A DNA stretch of 64,000 nucleotides from an uncultured Prevotella sp. (GCA_900322035.1 ONYL01000001.1:124001-188000), one strand, 5' to 3'. Numbered from the stretch's first letter, positions 1-9,522 are shown. Notes: generated by a model not told the origin, from the sequence alone. Numbers and translations: made by a program.

Positions 1-1
1 T

Positions 2-1945
2 CTCGTAAGACTCTACACACGCAACCCGCTCCGCTACCAGGGCACCGACATCATGGCCGGGGCAGGCTCACATGGTTACCAGAACTACCAGATTTCACAT
101 TACAGCCGACTCGGCAGCAACGCTGGTCTGATGGTAGGCGGCTTCTACAACGGGCAAAACGGATTTTTCCGCAATGTCACCACAGGCGCTCGCGCTGACA
201 AAATCAAAGAGGCCGGAGGCCGCATGAAACTCGTCTGGTCACCAACCAACCGATGGAATATCGCCCTGCTCGGCGACTATCAGTATACCTGGCAAAACGG
301 TTTCCCCTATGGCCAGCTTGATGTAGAATCAGGACATACAGCCTCCCCAGCTTCCAACCATCAAGGATTCTACCGCCGCAACGTTGTCAACACGGGACTG
401 AACATCGGTTTCCGCGGAAACTGGTTCGACTTCTACTCAGTCTCTTCCTACCAGTACCTGAAAGACTACATGCGTATGGACATCGACTATAAGCCTGCCG
501 ACTTCATGTATATGGAGGAGCGTCAGTTCCAGAATGCTTTCACGCAGGAACTCTCTCTGAAAAGCAATCGCACTGGATTCTGGCACTGGACCCTTGGCGG
601 ATTTTTCTCCGCTCAGTGGCTGAAAACCAATGCTCCGGTCTATATGGAGCAGGAGATGGACCGCTTCTTAGGCGGAAACATCCAAACAGCCATGTACAAT
701 GCCATGGTCAACGCCATGGCCCAGAAGATGATGCAGCGCGGACTCCCCCAGGAGCAAGCCATGGCCGCGGCCAAAGCTGCTATCGAAAAAGCTGGCGGCG
801 TACAGGTGAATTCAGACTTGCAGACCATACCCGGCCTTTTCCGCACTCCCGTTTACAACCTTGCTTTCTACCATGAATCTTCATTTGACATCACCGATCG
901 TCTGACTGCTACTCTCGGACTCCGCTACGACTACAGCCACGTATCACTCGACTATGCTACATCGGCCCGCATGGTGACCACCGTGAACGTCATGGGAATG
1001 CCTGCCGTACAGAATCTCACAGCCCTTCTTGCCGACAAGCGTCACAACGACTTCAATCAGCTTCTGCCTAAGCTCAGCCTCAACTACCGTTTCGACAACC
1101 AAGGCAGCAATGTCTACGCCACAGTGAGCAAAGGCTACCGGGCAGGAGGTTACAACATCCAGATGTTCTCCGACATTCTTTCCACGATGCTGCAAAAGAA
1201 CAGCGCGCAACGCGGCGACTACAACGTGCCCGTGGGACAGACAGAACTGGACAATATCGCCAACACAGTGAGCTACAAGCCTGAGACAAGCTGGAACTAT
1301 GAGGCTGGTGTTCACCTCAACCTCTTCGACAACAGTGTTCACTTTGACCTCGCTGGATTTTATATGCAGGTACGCAACCAGCAGATCTCTCAAATGGCCG
1401 GCAATTACGGCTTCGGCCGCATGATGACCAATGCAGGCAAGAGCTACAGCTGCGGTGTTGAGGCCACACTTCGTGGCAACGCTTTCGACAACCACCTGAG
1501 CTACATGGTCAGCTACGGCCTGACCCACGCTGCTTTCAAAGAATATACCGACAGCGTTCGTGCAGGCAGAAACCTGACTCAAGTGGACTATAAGGACAAA
1601 CGTATACCCTTCATTCCTCAGCACACCCTTGCAGCAGGTGCCGATTATCGCCTCGACTTTGCCGGTTGCTGCTTGAAGAGCCTTACCCTTGGTGTCAACT
1701 TCAATGGACAGGGCAAGACTTACTGGGACGAGGCCAACACCTTAAGCCAGAAGTTCTACGGTGTGCTTGGTGCTCACCTTGCAGCCGACCTCGGACGTGT
1801 GAACATCAACGTATGGGGACATAACCTGACACAGACCCGTTACAACACCTTTGCAGTGGAAAGCGCCGCAACCGGGCAAAGCCACTGGTTCGCCCAGCGC
1901 GGCAATCCCTTCCAGATGGGAGTAGATATCAGCCTGCACCTTTGA
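2..1945 (+). CDS. TonB-dependent receptor, C-terminal part (5' end outside window)
   Basis: The frame is open from the left edge, so the start, signal peptide and most of the plug domain lie outside. The 647 visible residues alternate aromatic and polar strands typical of a 22-stranded TonB-dependent outer-membrane barrel (for example RYDYSH, SKGYRAGGYNIQ and the late NLTQTRYNTF). The last residues are ISLHL rather than the usual terminal Phe. Such receptors import siderophores, cobalamin, glycans or metals using TonB energy; the substrate cannot be told here. One predicted extracellular loop, at about bases 640-815, is unusually rich in Met and Ala. A hairpin with a T-tract follows 46 bases after the stop, so this is the last gene of its transcript. 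Confidence 0.88.
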   Translation, partial: LVRLYTRNPLRYQGTDIMAGAGSHGYQNYQISHYSRLGSNAGLMVGGFYNGQNGFFRNVTTGARADKIKEAGGRMKLVWSPTNRWNIALLGDYQYTWQNGFPYGQLDVESGHTASPASNHQGFYRRNVVNTGLNIGFRGNWFDFYSVSSYQYLKDYMRMDIDYKPADFMYMEERQFQNAFTQELSLKSNRTGFWHWTLGGFFSAQWLKTNAPVYMEQEMDRFLGGNIQTAMYNAMVNAMAQKMMQRGLPQEQAMAAAKAAIEKAGGVQVNSDLQTIPGLFRTPVYNLAFYHESSFDITDRLTATLGLRYDYSHVSLDYATSARMVTTVNVMGMPAVQNLTALLADKRHNDFNQLLPKLSLNYRFDNQGSNVYATVSKGYRAGGYNIQMFSDILSTMLQKNSAQRGDYNVPVGQTELDNIANTVSYKPETSWNYEAGVHLNLFDNSVHFDLAGFYMQVRNQQISQMAGNYGFGRMMTNAGKSYSCGVEATLRGNAFDNHLSYMVSYGLTHAAFKEYTDSVRAGRNLTQVDYKDKRIPFIPQHTLAAGADYRLDFAGCCLKSLTLGVNFNGQGKTYWDEANTLSQKFYGVLGAHLAADLGRVNINVWGHNLTQTRYNTFAVESAATGQSHWFAQRGNPFQMGVDISLHL

Positions 1946-1991
1946 TAGGAATTAACCACAAAGAAAACATAATGATAATTGATGGATCAAC

Positions 1992-2032
1992 AGCCCTTGG
2001 ACAGCCCGTTCTGTTCAAGGGCTTGTTTTTTT
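1992..2032 (+). terminator. Rho-independent terminator after the TonB receptor
   Basis: Arms AGCCCTTG (1992-1999) and CAAGGGCT (2016-2023) form a perfect 8-bp stem, followed by a run of T at 2025-2032. Confidence 0.85.
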
Positions 2033-2098
2033 CACCGTTGTCAGGCAGGGTCTCCAAATATCCATGATTTACTGGTTGATCCTACGGCTACTCATGAC

Positions 2099-2164
2099 GG
2101 CCCTCATTTGGCAGCCGGTGGGCCCTCGCTTGGCTGCCCACGGGCTTCCAAATGAGGGCCCACC
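2099..2164. repeat. 22-bp tandem element, locus A (3 units)
   Basis: Three consecutive 22-base units start at 2099, 2121 and 2143. Each begins GGC, carries a TTTG or AATG core near its middle and has GCC(C/G) followed by (A/G)(C/T)(G/C) at its end. The period and base pattern match the arrays at 16216, 36132, 46851 and 63137. The array sits between two convergent genes; 22 is not a multiple of three, so it is not a coding repeat. The rest of 2033-2356 shows nothing I can name. Confidence 0.7.
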
Positions 2165-2356
2165 GGCCACGAATTGCCGACTGGCATCAATTAACAGATT
2201 TCAGGCTATAGACTCATAATAAAAGAAGCACAAAAAAAGCCGCTACCCACCAATAGAGCAGCGACAATAGGACTCCACGCGCAAACAAGGCGGAATCGTG
2301 GAGAAAGTAAAAAACGAATCTGCCCTCGGACGAAGGAACCAGAATCGCTAAAATCA

Positions 2357-3013
2357 TCAAGCATTCAACAGAATGGTCTTTCCATCCTTTATTGCTTCAA
2401 AATAAGGCGGCTCATCGCGCAGCGAAATGTCGTCGTAGATAAAGGGCACCTCAACCGTGTCCTTTCCGTCGGGAAGAACAAGTCCCATCCTGCCATCCCG
2501 CTGGGCAATAACGGGCATCGTCCGCAAATCGTCTACATAGACGTAGCTGGTGCGGAGAAAATCATAGAGCGGATGAACGAGAATCCTCCCTTTGTGGTCG
2601 CGGATGCCAAACTTTCCATTCTCCTCAAAGACTTCATGAAACTGGATGTATTTCTTATAAACCCGTTTCATGTAGCTTTCAAACTTCCGCTCATTGTGGA
2701 GCATACTGTCGAGATAGTCGTACGAGTCGCAATAGTTGGCCATTGCCCTCGCTACAATCATCCTGAAATCCAATCCGCTGACCACCTTCCGGTTGAGATC
2801 GATATATCGTGCTATCGCCTCTTCGCGCTCGGGAATGGAGAGGGTTTTCAGTTGATCCTCAAAGCGGTACATCATATTGACCGACCCACGCATGGCCTTA
2901 ATGTAACGGTGAATCTGCCGTCCCATCTCCATGCAAACGAACTTGTCCATTTCTGACAACTCTATGGGGTCTATGTAATTGTCGATAGTCTGTTGCTGGT
3001 CTTGATCTTGCAT
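2357..3013 (-). CDS. Hypothetical protein with two WG-repeat-like modules
   Basis: This 218-residue protein is cytoplasmic by appearance, with no signal peptide or membrane segment. Residues 1-130 are charged and helical. The C-terminal part has two modules of the form G-(K/R)-(F/M)-G-(I/L)-x-(D/P)-x-(K/G)-G (GKFGIRDHKG at about 132 and GRMGLVLPDG at about 175), which resemble WG/KWG beta repeats with the Trp replaced. Function is unknown. The ATG at 3013 lies 17 bases past a minus-strand box TACCTTTG (3030-3037), which fixes the start. The gene is divergent from the GH25 gene and shares its upstream region. Confidence 0.7.
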   Translation of the reverse strand: MQDQDQQQTIDNYIDPIELSEMDKFVCMEMGRQIHRYIKAMRGSVNMMYRFEDQLKTLSIPEREEAIARYIDLNRKVVSGLDFRMIVARAMANYCDSYDYLDSMLHNERKFESYMKRVYKKYIQFHEVFEENGKFGIRDHKGRILVHPLYDFLRTSYVYVDDLRTMPVIAQRDGRMGLVLPDGKDTVEVPFIYDDISLRDEPPYFEAIKDGKTILLNA

Positions 3014-3029
3014 AGCTTAGGTTTTTCGA

Positions 3030-3037
3030 CAAAGGTA
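3030..3037 (-). promoter_or_regulatory. -7 box of the WG-repeat-like gene
   Basis: Read on the minus strand this is TACCTTTG, a match to the Bacteroidetes -7 consensus TAnnTTTG, 17 bases before the ATG at 3013. Confidence 0.65.
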
Positions 3038-3098
3038 ATGAAAAAAAATTAAACGAAAAAAATAAAGCGAGATTTTTTGTTATCATATCTAAAAAGAT

Positions 3099-3107
3099 TA
3101 CTTTTGC
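3099..3107 (+). promoter_or_regulatory. -7 box of the GH25 gene
   Basis: TACTTTTGC matches TAnnTTTGC. A TTG at about 3077-3079 lies some 19 bases upstream, as expected for the Bacteroidetes -33 element. Divergent from the promoter at 3030. Confidence 0.7.
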
Positions 3108-3153
3108 AGTCGGTTTCAGTAGATTGTATCTAAAGCATGAATTTCAACAAAAA

Positions 3154-4968
3154 ATGAAGGCACCATTCAACGGTTTCAAAAGCAACATCCACCATTCTTA
3201 CAGCCGCCGTATAGCTCTTGTATCCACAACAATCCTCCTCGTTTTGCTGACTCTCGCAGCATGGTGTCTCTACAGCATGGGACAGCGTGCACAGAAGAGT
3301 GCCGAGTCGCTCGTACGACTCGAAGTGAGACAATATTATGTAGTGAGCTTCAACGGCAAGGCCGCCTTTTACTTCACAGGCTTCAACACCGACTCCACCA
3401 TGCGGGGCATCTCATCGGCTAAAGACTCACTCCACGTCATCCCCCAATATCAGCAAGGCCGTTTCTACAACGACTTCCCCATCCTCCCCACCTGTCTGGG
3501 AAGAATCCGGACGAAGATACCTGCCGTAAAGACCAATCCCAACCACATCAAATGGAAAGGAAATGCCCGTCTGCTGATCGGCAAGCAACAGGTTGCCCTC
3601 GACTCCATCCTGCGTACGTCCAATCATGAACTGGACGAACTGGGCTACTATATGCGTGTGCACAGCGTCATCGACGAAGGCTATCACATTGTGGCCCGAT
3701 ACAAGAGCCGTCTGGATTCAACGACCAACCGACTCACTTCTATCCGGTCGCTGATGAAGAAAAATGAAAAGTCACGGATCAGTATTTCGCTCATCAACGA
3801 ATACACCGCCATCTATGTCACCGAAAACGGTAAGACCAAACGGGAAGCCTGCGAGTTGGAGAGCACGAAGGGGCAGAATGTCTTTCTGCGTCTGATCTCA
3901 CACACAACGCCCGCCACAGCCCGACTGTTCCTGTGGCCATGGGACGAGCTGCGCAAGGCCAAGCCATGGCACGTGAAAAACGGCTATTGCGAAACCACAG
4001 ACACGTTAGGAAGGTATATCTACGGCATCTTTGACGCAGACACACTGCGCAGTGCTATCCGATTCGATTCGGCAGGCATCTATATCGGTGAGGTGAACCG
4101 CTATGGCATAGCCAACGGCCACGGGCGCTACAGAGCCTACGACGGAAGCTACTATGAGGGCTACTGGACCAACGACAAACGTGAAAACTGGGGATTCGCC
4201 CTTAGCCCCCACCGCCCCATGCGCTCCGGCGAATGGAAACAGGATGTATATAAAGGTGAAATCCTGACTTACACATCCAACCGCATCTATGGTATAGACA
4301 TCTCAAAATATCAGCACGAAAAGGGAAAGCACCGCTATGGAATCGATTGGAGCAACCTGCGAATCACGCATCTGGGTTCGAAGAGTCGGAAACGCATCCA
4401 GGGCTCTGTAGACTATCCGGTGCGGTTCGTATTCATCAAGTCCACAGAAGGTGCCACGCTTTGCAATCCCTATTTTCATGCCGACTATACAGGCGCTCGC
4501 CAACACGGACTCCATGTGGGAGCCTATCATTTCTTCTCGCTCAGAAGCCGCGGATCAGACCAGGCACGCTTCTTTCTGCGCAACAGCCGCTTCAACAAAG
4601 GCGACATGCCTCCAGTCTTGGACGTGGAACCCACAAAAAAGCAAATCGAAGCCTGTGGGGGCGTCAGCGTCATGTGGACCAATATCAAAGCATGGCTCAG
4701 AACCGTAGAACAACACACAGGCACCCGACCTATTCTCTACGTGAGTCAGATGTTTGTCAACCGCTATCTTCCCCTGGCTCCCGACGTAAAGAAGAATTAT
4801 CCCGTCTGGATAGCCCGGTATGGACAATACAAGCCCGACATCCGGTTGGCCATCTGGCAACTCTGCGAGGATGGCAAGGTGAATGGCATCCACGGATTTG
4901 TGGATATCAATGTCTTCAATGGCTATAACGACGAGTTCAGCCAGTTTATGAAAACTGGGATTCAATAA
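3154..4968 (+). CDS. Membrane-anchored GH25 (lysozyme-type) muramidase-like protein
   Basis: I chose the ATG at 3154 over an in-frame TTG at 3124, which lies close to the promoter; this gives 604 residues. A short basic N-terminus is followed by one hydrophobic segment (IALVSTTILLVLLTLAAW), so the protein is probably anchored in the inner membrane and faces the periplasm. The middle has MORN-like motifs (YRAYDGSYYEGYW). The last ~220 residues are a glycoside hydrolase family 25 domain: YGIDISKYQ with the first catalytic Asp, VLDVEP with the Asp-x-Glu catalytic pair, and VDINVFNG near the end. GH25 enzymes cleave the MurNAc-GlcNAc bond of peptidoglycan. The gene stands alone between two promoters. 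A role in wall remodelling is inference; the lysozyme-like domain is well supported. Confidence 0.88.
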   Translation: MKAPFNGFKSNIHHSYSRRIALVSTTILLVLLTLAAWCLYSMGQRAQKSAESLVRLEVRQYYVVSFNGKAAFYFTGFNTDSTMRGISSAKDSLHVIPQYQQGRFYNDFPILPTCLGRIRTKIPAVKTNPNHIKWKGNARLLIGKQQVALDSILRTSNHELDELGYYMRVHSVIDEGYHIVARYKSRLDSTTNRLTSIRSLMKKNEKSRISISLINEYTAIYVTENGKTKREACELESTKGQNVFLRLISHTTPATARLFLWPWDELRKAKPWHVKNGYCETTDTLGRYIYGIFDADTLRSAIRFDSAGIYIGEVNRYGIANGHGRYRAYDGSYYEGYWTNDKRENWGFALSPHRPMRSGEWKQDVYKGEILTYTSNRIYGIDISKYQHEKGKHRYGIDWSNLRITHLGSKSRKRIQGSVDYPVRFVFIKSTEGATLCNPYFHADYTGARQHGLHVGAYHFFSLRSRGSDQARFFLRNSRFNKGDMPPVLDVEPTKKQIEACGGVSVMWTNIKAWLRTVEQHTGTRPILYVSQMFVNRYLPLAPDVKKNYPVWIARYGQYKPDIRLAIWQLCEDGKVNGIHGFVDINVFNGYNDEFSQFMKTGIQ

Positions 4969-5043
4969 TCCTTTTCTTCCCAAAGAGCCATCGGCAAGAC
5001 AACACCTGCTATACTGATGTAACGACAATTGATAGTCATATCC

Positions 5044-5087
5044 TCGCATGCGCGGCGAAGCTGTAAGAGACTTCGTCGCGCATGCGA
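5044..5087. terminator. Long intergenic hairpin, possible terminator
   Basis: Arms 5044-5060 and 5071-5087 are 17 bases each and pair with one G-T wobble around a 10-base loop. There is no clear T-tract on either side, so it may be a factor-dependent terminator, an RNA-stabilising hairpin or a DNA palindrome. Confidence 0.5.
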
Positions 5088-5181
5088 ATGTTTCGACTTA
5101 GACTATTCATGAGCCCCCCTACACTTCTGTTAATTGAAACTAAATACACCTAAGCAATTGCGCTAAGTCAAGAGAAATGTG

Positions 5182-5189
5182 TATTTTTG
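5182..5189 (+). promoter_or_regulatory. -7 box of the MBL-fold hydrolase gene
   Basis: TATTTTTG matches TAnnTTTG, with a TTG at 5158-5160 in the -33 position. It overlaps the upstream in-frame ATG at 5179, which argues that the true start is the ATG at 5209. Confidence 0.65.
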
Positions 5190-5208
5190 TACAAAGTTTT
5201 TTTCCATT

Positions 5209-6012
5209 ATGTTGAGGTTTATAAGTTTTGGTAGCGGTAGCAGCGGGAACTGCTACTATTTGTATACAGATACAGACGCACTGCTCATCGACGCCGGCAT
5301 CGGAGTGAGAGCTTTGAAGAAACATTTCAAAGACTTCGGGCTATCCCTGTCGAGCATCCACAATATTCTCATCACCCACGACCATGCCGACCACGTGAAA
5401 TCGATTGGCTTATTGAGCCGCGACTATGGTCTGCCCGTCTATGCTACCCACCGTGTTCACGTCGGCATTGACCGCAATTATTGCGTGCGTCAGAAAATCA
5501 GTCCCGACCGTATAAAAGTCATCGAGAAGGGAACGACGTTCACAGCTGGCGAATTTCGTGTCACTCCCTTCGGCGTACCCCACGACAGTATGGACTGCGT
5601 AGGCTACAGCATAGAGTACAACGGGATTTGCTTCTGTATCATGACGGATGTTGGACACGTCACAGACGAAATGCAACCCTTTATCGCCAAGGCCAACTAC
5701 CTCATCATCGAAGCCAATTACGACGAAGAGATGCTCAAGGCGGGACATTACCCTCAGTATCTCAAAGAACGCATACAAAGTGGAATCGGCCATCTGAGCA
5801 ACCACGCTTGTGGAGAGGCCTTAGCCAATTACGCGACACACAACCTCCGACACATCTGGCTTTGCCACTTGAGTGAAGAAAACAATCATCCGGAACTGGC
5901 ACGCATCACTGTAGAGCAAGTCTTGCGTTCGTATGGTATCATCATAGGAAAGGATTTCGAGGCTGATGTCTTGCGCCGTAAATTGCCAACCGGACCATGG
6001 GAATTAAAATAA
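5209..6012 (+). CDS. MBL-fold metallo-hydrolase (YycJ/WalJ-like)
   Basis: The start is set at 5209 because the earlier ATG (5179) lies inside the promoter. The 267-residue protein begins FISFGSGSSGNCYYL and carries the metal-binding signature THDHADH, a later GVPHDS and an Asp in MTDVGH, then CHLSEENN, all typical of the binuclear-metal metallo-beta-lactamase fold. Its closest look is to the YycJ/WalJ group, cytoplasmic proteins with proposed nuclease or phosphodiesterase activity linked to cell-wall homeostasis in Firmicutes. There is no signal peptide. It is monocistronic: its own promoter upstream and a separate promoter 58 bases after its stop. Family assignment is firm; the substrate is not known. 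Confidence 0.88.
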   Translation: MLRFISFGSGSSGNCYYLYTDTDALLIDAGIGVRALKKHFKDFGLSLSSIHNILITHDHADHVKSIGLLSRDYGLPVYATHRVHVGIDRNYCVRQKISPDRIKVIEKGTTFTAGEFRVTPFGVPHDSMDCVGYSIEYNGICFCIMTDVGHVTDEMQPFIAKANYLIIEANYDEEMLKAGHYPQYLKERIQSGIGHLSNHACGEALANYATHNLRHIWLCHLSEENNHPELARITVEQVLRSYGIIIGKDFEADVLRRKLPTGPWELK

Positions 6013-6069
6013 TTTTGGGTTAGACCAAAATTATTGCTAAATATTGTTGGGTAGAATAAAAAAAATTCT

Positions 6070-6078
6070 TACCTTTGC
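6070..6078 (+). promoter_or_regulatory. Promoter box of candidate small RNA 1
   Basis: TACCTTTGC is a perfect -7 box. TTGG at 6047-6050 lies about 20 bases upstream as a -33 element. No gene on the plus strand follows for over 6 kb. Confidence 0.7.
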
Positions 6079-6084
6079 ATCTGT

Positions 6085-6176
6085 TATCCTGAATACAATC
6101 TTTTTACCTTAAAAGAAAACTAATACCTATTGAAGGGATGTCTTCCTCTGCGAAGAGGGAGACATTTTATTTTCTT
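6085..6176 (+). ncRNA. Candidate stand-alone small RNA 1 (~90 nt)
   Basis: A strong promoter box (6070-6078) is followed about 60 bases later by an 11-bp stem, ATGTCTTCCTC (6138-6148) with GAGGGAGACAT (6155-6165), loop TGCGAA, one wobble pair and a T-rich tail (TTTTATTTTCTT). There is no convincing open frame inside. A promoter and terminator so close, with no gene between them, is the layout of an intergenic small RNA. The ends are estimates: start about 7 bases past the box, end in the T-rich tail. I do not recognise a named RNA family. Confidence 0.55.
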
Positions 6177-6321
6177 AAAAATCCAGTTTTCCTCCTCTTT
6201 TTCCCAAGTTTTACTTCTTGGTAAGGCGCTGTTTCGTAAGTCTACTCTTGTTGTTTTCTTTCACAAAAGTTATACCTGAGCTACGACTACCGAAAAGAAA
6301 AGGTCTTCGCGCAAGTCATAC

Positions 6322-6360
6322 AAAAAAGGCCATTCCACACTCAAGAGCAGAATGGTCTTT
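6322..6360 (-). terminator. Terminator of the AspT-like transporter gene
   Basis: Arms 6325-6335 and 6350-6360 form an 11-bp stem with one wobble pair. On the minus strand it is followed by a run of T (A6322-6327 on the plus strand), 24 bases after the stop of the minus-strand gene. Confidence 0.8.
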
Positions 6361-6383
6361 CTATGTATGTCAAATTATGCTCA

Positions 6384-8081
6384 CTATGCTACGCCACAAC
6401 AGAACAAGACTATAATCTCAGCGGTGAAAATACGTAGGAACATGCTCAACGGATAAACCGTGGAATACCCCACTGCGGGAGCCTCCTTAGAGCAAATCTG
6501 ATTGGCATAAGCCAGTGCGGGGGGATCTGTATAAGTACCGGCAATCATACCCATAATGGTGAAATAGTTGAAATGGTACTTGATACGGGCCAGCGGACCG
6601 ACGATCAGAATAGGTATGATGGTAATCAGGAAACCTGTTCCCACATACTTCAAACCGTCACCCTGCACTACTGTATCCCAGAATCCCGCTCCAGCCTTGA
6701 TACCTACGCTGGCAAGGAACAGGACCAGGCCTATCTCTCGCAACATGAGATTGGCCGATGTTGTGGTATAAGTCACCAAGTGTACCTTATAACCATAACG
6801 GCCGATGAAAATAGCGATCAACAATGGGCCGCCGGCAATACCTAACTTCAAAGGCACAGGCATTCCGGGGATAGCAAAAGGAATGCTTCCAAAGAGTATA
6901 CCCAAGGTGATACCAACGAAGATTGTAGCGATATTGGGGGCGTTGAGTCGCTTTGTAGAGTTACCCATGAGCTCAGCTACACGATTGACGTTGTCTTCAG
7001 GACCGACCACCATAATGCGGTCGCCCACAAGGAAGCGGTGGTCACGGCTGGCGAAGAGATCCATGCCCTGACGGGTAATACGTGTCACGTTTACTCCATA
7101 GATACTTGAGAAATGCATCTTGCCCAACGTCTTGCCGTTCATCGCCGAATTGGTGACGATAATACGACGGGAAACCATGGGCTGGTCCTTATCCTCCTCC
7201 GGCCAATGCACTTGTATCTCAGGGCCGATGAAGGCCTGCACTGCCTCTGCGTCGGCCTCTGCACATACCACATGTATCTCATCATCCATCTCCAAAACTG
7301 TGTCACGATTGGGAATAAGCAGCTCGCCATTGTGGAGCATACGGGTGCAAACGATGTCGTGATTGAGGAATTCCGTAATCTGCTTCAGTGTTCGGCCTGC
7401 AATATAAGAGTTGGCCACACGGATGTACATTGTGTAGGGCTTTGCGTGCGGGTCATCTTCCTCGTCACGCTTGAGTTCATCTTCCTCGGAATCAAGGTTG
7501 ACACGGCAAATGTAACGAATGGCTATCGTCGCGCCAATGATACCCAACACACCCAAAGGATAGGCACAGGCATACCCAGAAGCTATCTGTGGAATATTGC
7601 CTTTGGGAAACACGTTCGTCAAAGCCTCATTGGCTGCACCAAGACCAGGAGTGTTGGTGACGGCACCATACAGCGTACCTACCATCATCGGCAGATTGTT
7701 GGGATTGCTTGTATCGAAAAAGAGATAATAGCAACCAAACATCACGGCGATGTTGAGCAAAATGACGAGACAGGAAAGCAGATTGAGCACGACACCTCCC
7801 TTACGGAAGCTCTCAAAGAAACCCGGACCCACCTGCAAACCGATGCAGAAGACGAATAGAATAAGACCGAAATCCTGAAGGAAATTGAGAATATCCGTTG
7901 GGCCAGTAAATCCAATGTGACCGGCAAAAATACCGGCAAACAACACAAAACTGACTCCTAACGAGATACCTCCAATTTTAATCTTGCCTAAATATACACC
8001 AACGAAGATAACAACAGCATAGAGCAATGCTATATGAGCCACCGAGTTCGTGTTGGTGAATAAATTGATTAACCAATCCAT
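6384..8081 (-). CDS. AspT/YidE-family putative transporter with two RCK_C domains
   Basis: This is a 565-residue inner-membrane protein. About six hydrophobic segments (residues 1-190) are followed by a soluble middle region with two TrkA_C-type domains (about 205-285 and 295-375; each has the pattern G-(R/K)-T-L-x-x-(I/M)), then another block of about six membrane segments with [16 protein letters not shown]. This architecture matches the aspartate:alanine exchanger (AspT/YidE/YbjL) family. AspT itself swaps aspartate for alanine; most relatives, including this one, have no known substrate. The RCK_C domains probably sense a ligand or nucleotide. The gene is single, with a good terminator downstream. 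Confidence 0.85.
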   Translation of the reverse strand: MDWLINLFTNTNSVAHIALLYAVVIFVGVYLGKIKIGGISLGVSFVLFAGIFAGHIGFTGPTDILNFLQDFGLILFVFCIGLQVGPGFFESFRKGGVVLNLLSCLVILLNIAVMFGCYYLFFDTSNPNNLPMMVGTLYGAVTNTPGLGAANEALTNVFPKGNIPQIASGYACAYPLGVLGIIGATIAIRYICRVNLDSEEDELKRDEEDDPHAKPYTMYIRVANSYIAGRTLKQITEFLNHDIVCTRMLHNGELLIPNRDTVLEMDDEIHVVCAEADAEAVQAFIGPEIQVHWPEEDKDQPMVSRRIIVTNSAMNGKTLGKMHFSSIYGVNVTRITRQGMDLFASRDHRFLVGDRIMVVGPEDNVNRVAELMGNSTKRLNAPNIATIFVGITLGILFGSIPFAIPGMPVPLKLGIAGGPLLIAIFIGRYGYKVHLVTYTTTSANLMLREIGLVLFLASVGIKAGAGFWDTVVQGDGLKYVGTGFLITIIPILIVGPLARIKYHFNYFTIMGMIAGTYTDPPALAYANQICSKEAPAVGYSTVYPLSMFLRIFTAEIIVLFCCGVA

Positions 8082-8146
8082 ATTGTTTATTGTAATTCAT
8101 ATTGTAATAAGATTCCATGACCTTTGCTCAAGAACTTGATGAAAGA

Positions 8147-8176
8147 ATCCCAACCGCCATTTGTGGCAGTTGGGAT
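8147..8176 (-). terminator. Terminator after pgk
   Basis: Arms 8147-8159 and 8164-8176 form a 13-bp stem with one wobble, loop TTTG. On the minus strand TTCTTTC follows. It lies between the pgk stop and the start of the transporter gene. Confidence 0.7.
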
Positions 8177-8265
8177 CGTATCACACTAAAATGTAGCAAT
8201 TTGCTCTTTTGTCATGAACCAATAGCTGGGCTTAACCAGCTCAGATAGCAATGAAATAAAAGAAA

Positions 8266-9522
8266 TTATTTCTCGCCGGTAATGGCAGCAACACCAGGAA
8301 GCACCTTACCCTCGATGGCCTCAAGCATAGCACCGCCACCAGTGGAGACATAAGATACCTTGTCGGCCAACCCAAACTTATTGATGGCTGCAACAGAGTC
8401 ACCACCACCAATGAGCGAGTAAGCTCCATTCTCCTGAGTAGCCTGAGCTACAGTCTTTGCGATCTCACCTGTTCCATGAGCGAAATTCTCCAACTCGAAT
8501 ACGCCTACGGGGCCGTTCCACAGAATGGTCTTGGAAGAGAGAATGATCTTTTTCCAAATAGCCAGGCTTTCGGGAGAAGCATCCATACCCTCCCATCCGT
8601 CGGGAATCTCATTGATGGGGAACTCTTTGATTTCTGTGTCGTTCTTAAACTCACGACCACACATGGTAGCTACAGAAAGGCTCAAGTTTACGCCCTTCTC
8701 CTTTGCAGCCTTAATCACATTCAGAGCCTCAGGCATCAAATCATCCTCGTGCAGAGAATCACCAATGTGACCACCCTGAGCCTTGATAAAGGTATAGCCC
8801 ATACCACCACCAATGATCAGGTTGTCCACCTTGTCGAGCAGATTCTTAATGACGCCGAGCTTTGAGCTGACCTTTGAGCCACCAATGATGGCAGTGAAGG
8901 GATGCTGAGCGTTCTTCATGACGTTGTTAATGGCCTTCACCTCTTTCTCCATCAGATAGCCGAGCATCTTGTGGTCAGCGTCGAAATAGTCTGCGATGAC
9001 TGCTGTTGAGGCATGCTTGCGGTGAGCTGTACCGAATGCATCGTTGACATACACATCTGCGTAAGACGCGAGCTTCTTTGCGAATGCCTTCTGACGTTCC
9101 TTCATTTCAGCCTTTGCAGCATCATATTCGGGAGTACCCTTCTCTACACCTACGGGCTTGCCTTCCTCTTCAGGATAATAACGAAGGTTCTCAAGCAGCA
9201 AAGCCTCACCGCCCTTCAAGGCAGCAGCCTCTGCATCGGCATTACCGGCATCCTTGGCAAACTTCACATCAACGCCCAATGCGGCACTGACATTCTTTAC
9301 AATCTGTGACAAAGAAAGCTCAGGCTTAACTTTACCCTTGGGCTTACCCATGTGGCTCATCATGATGAGGGCACCACCATCGGCCAACACCTTCTTCAAT
9401 GTGGGGAGGGCACCGCGAATACGAGTGTCGTCTGTTACATTACCCTTGTCATCCAATGGAACATTGAAGTCCACACGAACGATTGCCTTGTGACCGGCAA
9501 AGTTGAATTGATCGATTGTCAT
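8266..9522 (-). CDS. pgk: Phosphoglycerate kinase
   Basis: This 418-residue protein is full length for the family. It transfers phosphate from 1,3-bisphosphoglycerate to ADP, the first ATP-yielding step of glycolysis, in the cytoplasm. Visible hallmarks are [10 protein letters not shown] near the N-terminus, SHMGKPKG, the substrate-binding [12 protein letters not shown], the hinge and nucleotide-domain [12 protein letters not shown], and the C-terminal [14 protein letters not shown]. It has its own promoter box (TAAATTTGC read on the minus strand, 9579-9587) and its own terminator, so it is monocistronic and not clustered with other glycolytic genes here. Confidence 0.98.
   Translation of the reverse strand: MTIDQFNFAGHKAIVRVDFNVPLDDKGNVTDDTRIRGALPTLKKVLADGGALIMMSHMGKPKGKVKPELSLSQIVKNVSAALGVDVKFAKDAGNADAEAAALKGGEALLLENLRYYPEEEGKPVGVEKGTPEYDAAKAEMKERQKAFAKKLASYADVYVNDAFGTAHRKHASTAVIADYFDADHKMLGYLMEKEVKAINNVMKNAQHPFTAIIGGSKVSSKLGVIKNLLDKVDNLIIGGGMGYTFIKAQGGHIGDSLHEDDLMPEALNVIKAAKEKGVNLSLSVATMCGREFKNDTEIKEFPINEIPDGWEGMDASPESLAIWKKIILSSKTILWNGPVGVFELENFAHGTGEIAKTVAQATQENGAYSLIGGGDSVAAINKFGLADKVSYVSTGGGAMLEAIEGKVLPGVAAITGEK

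Noticed and set aside
6218-6415. Plus-strand frame of 65 codons between small RNA 1 and the AspT-like gene
   Set aside because: It runs through the terminator hairpin of the minus-strand gene and has no support of its own.
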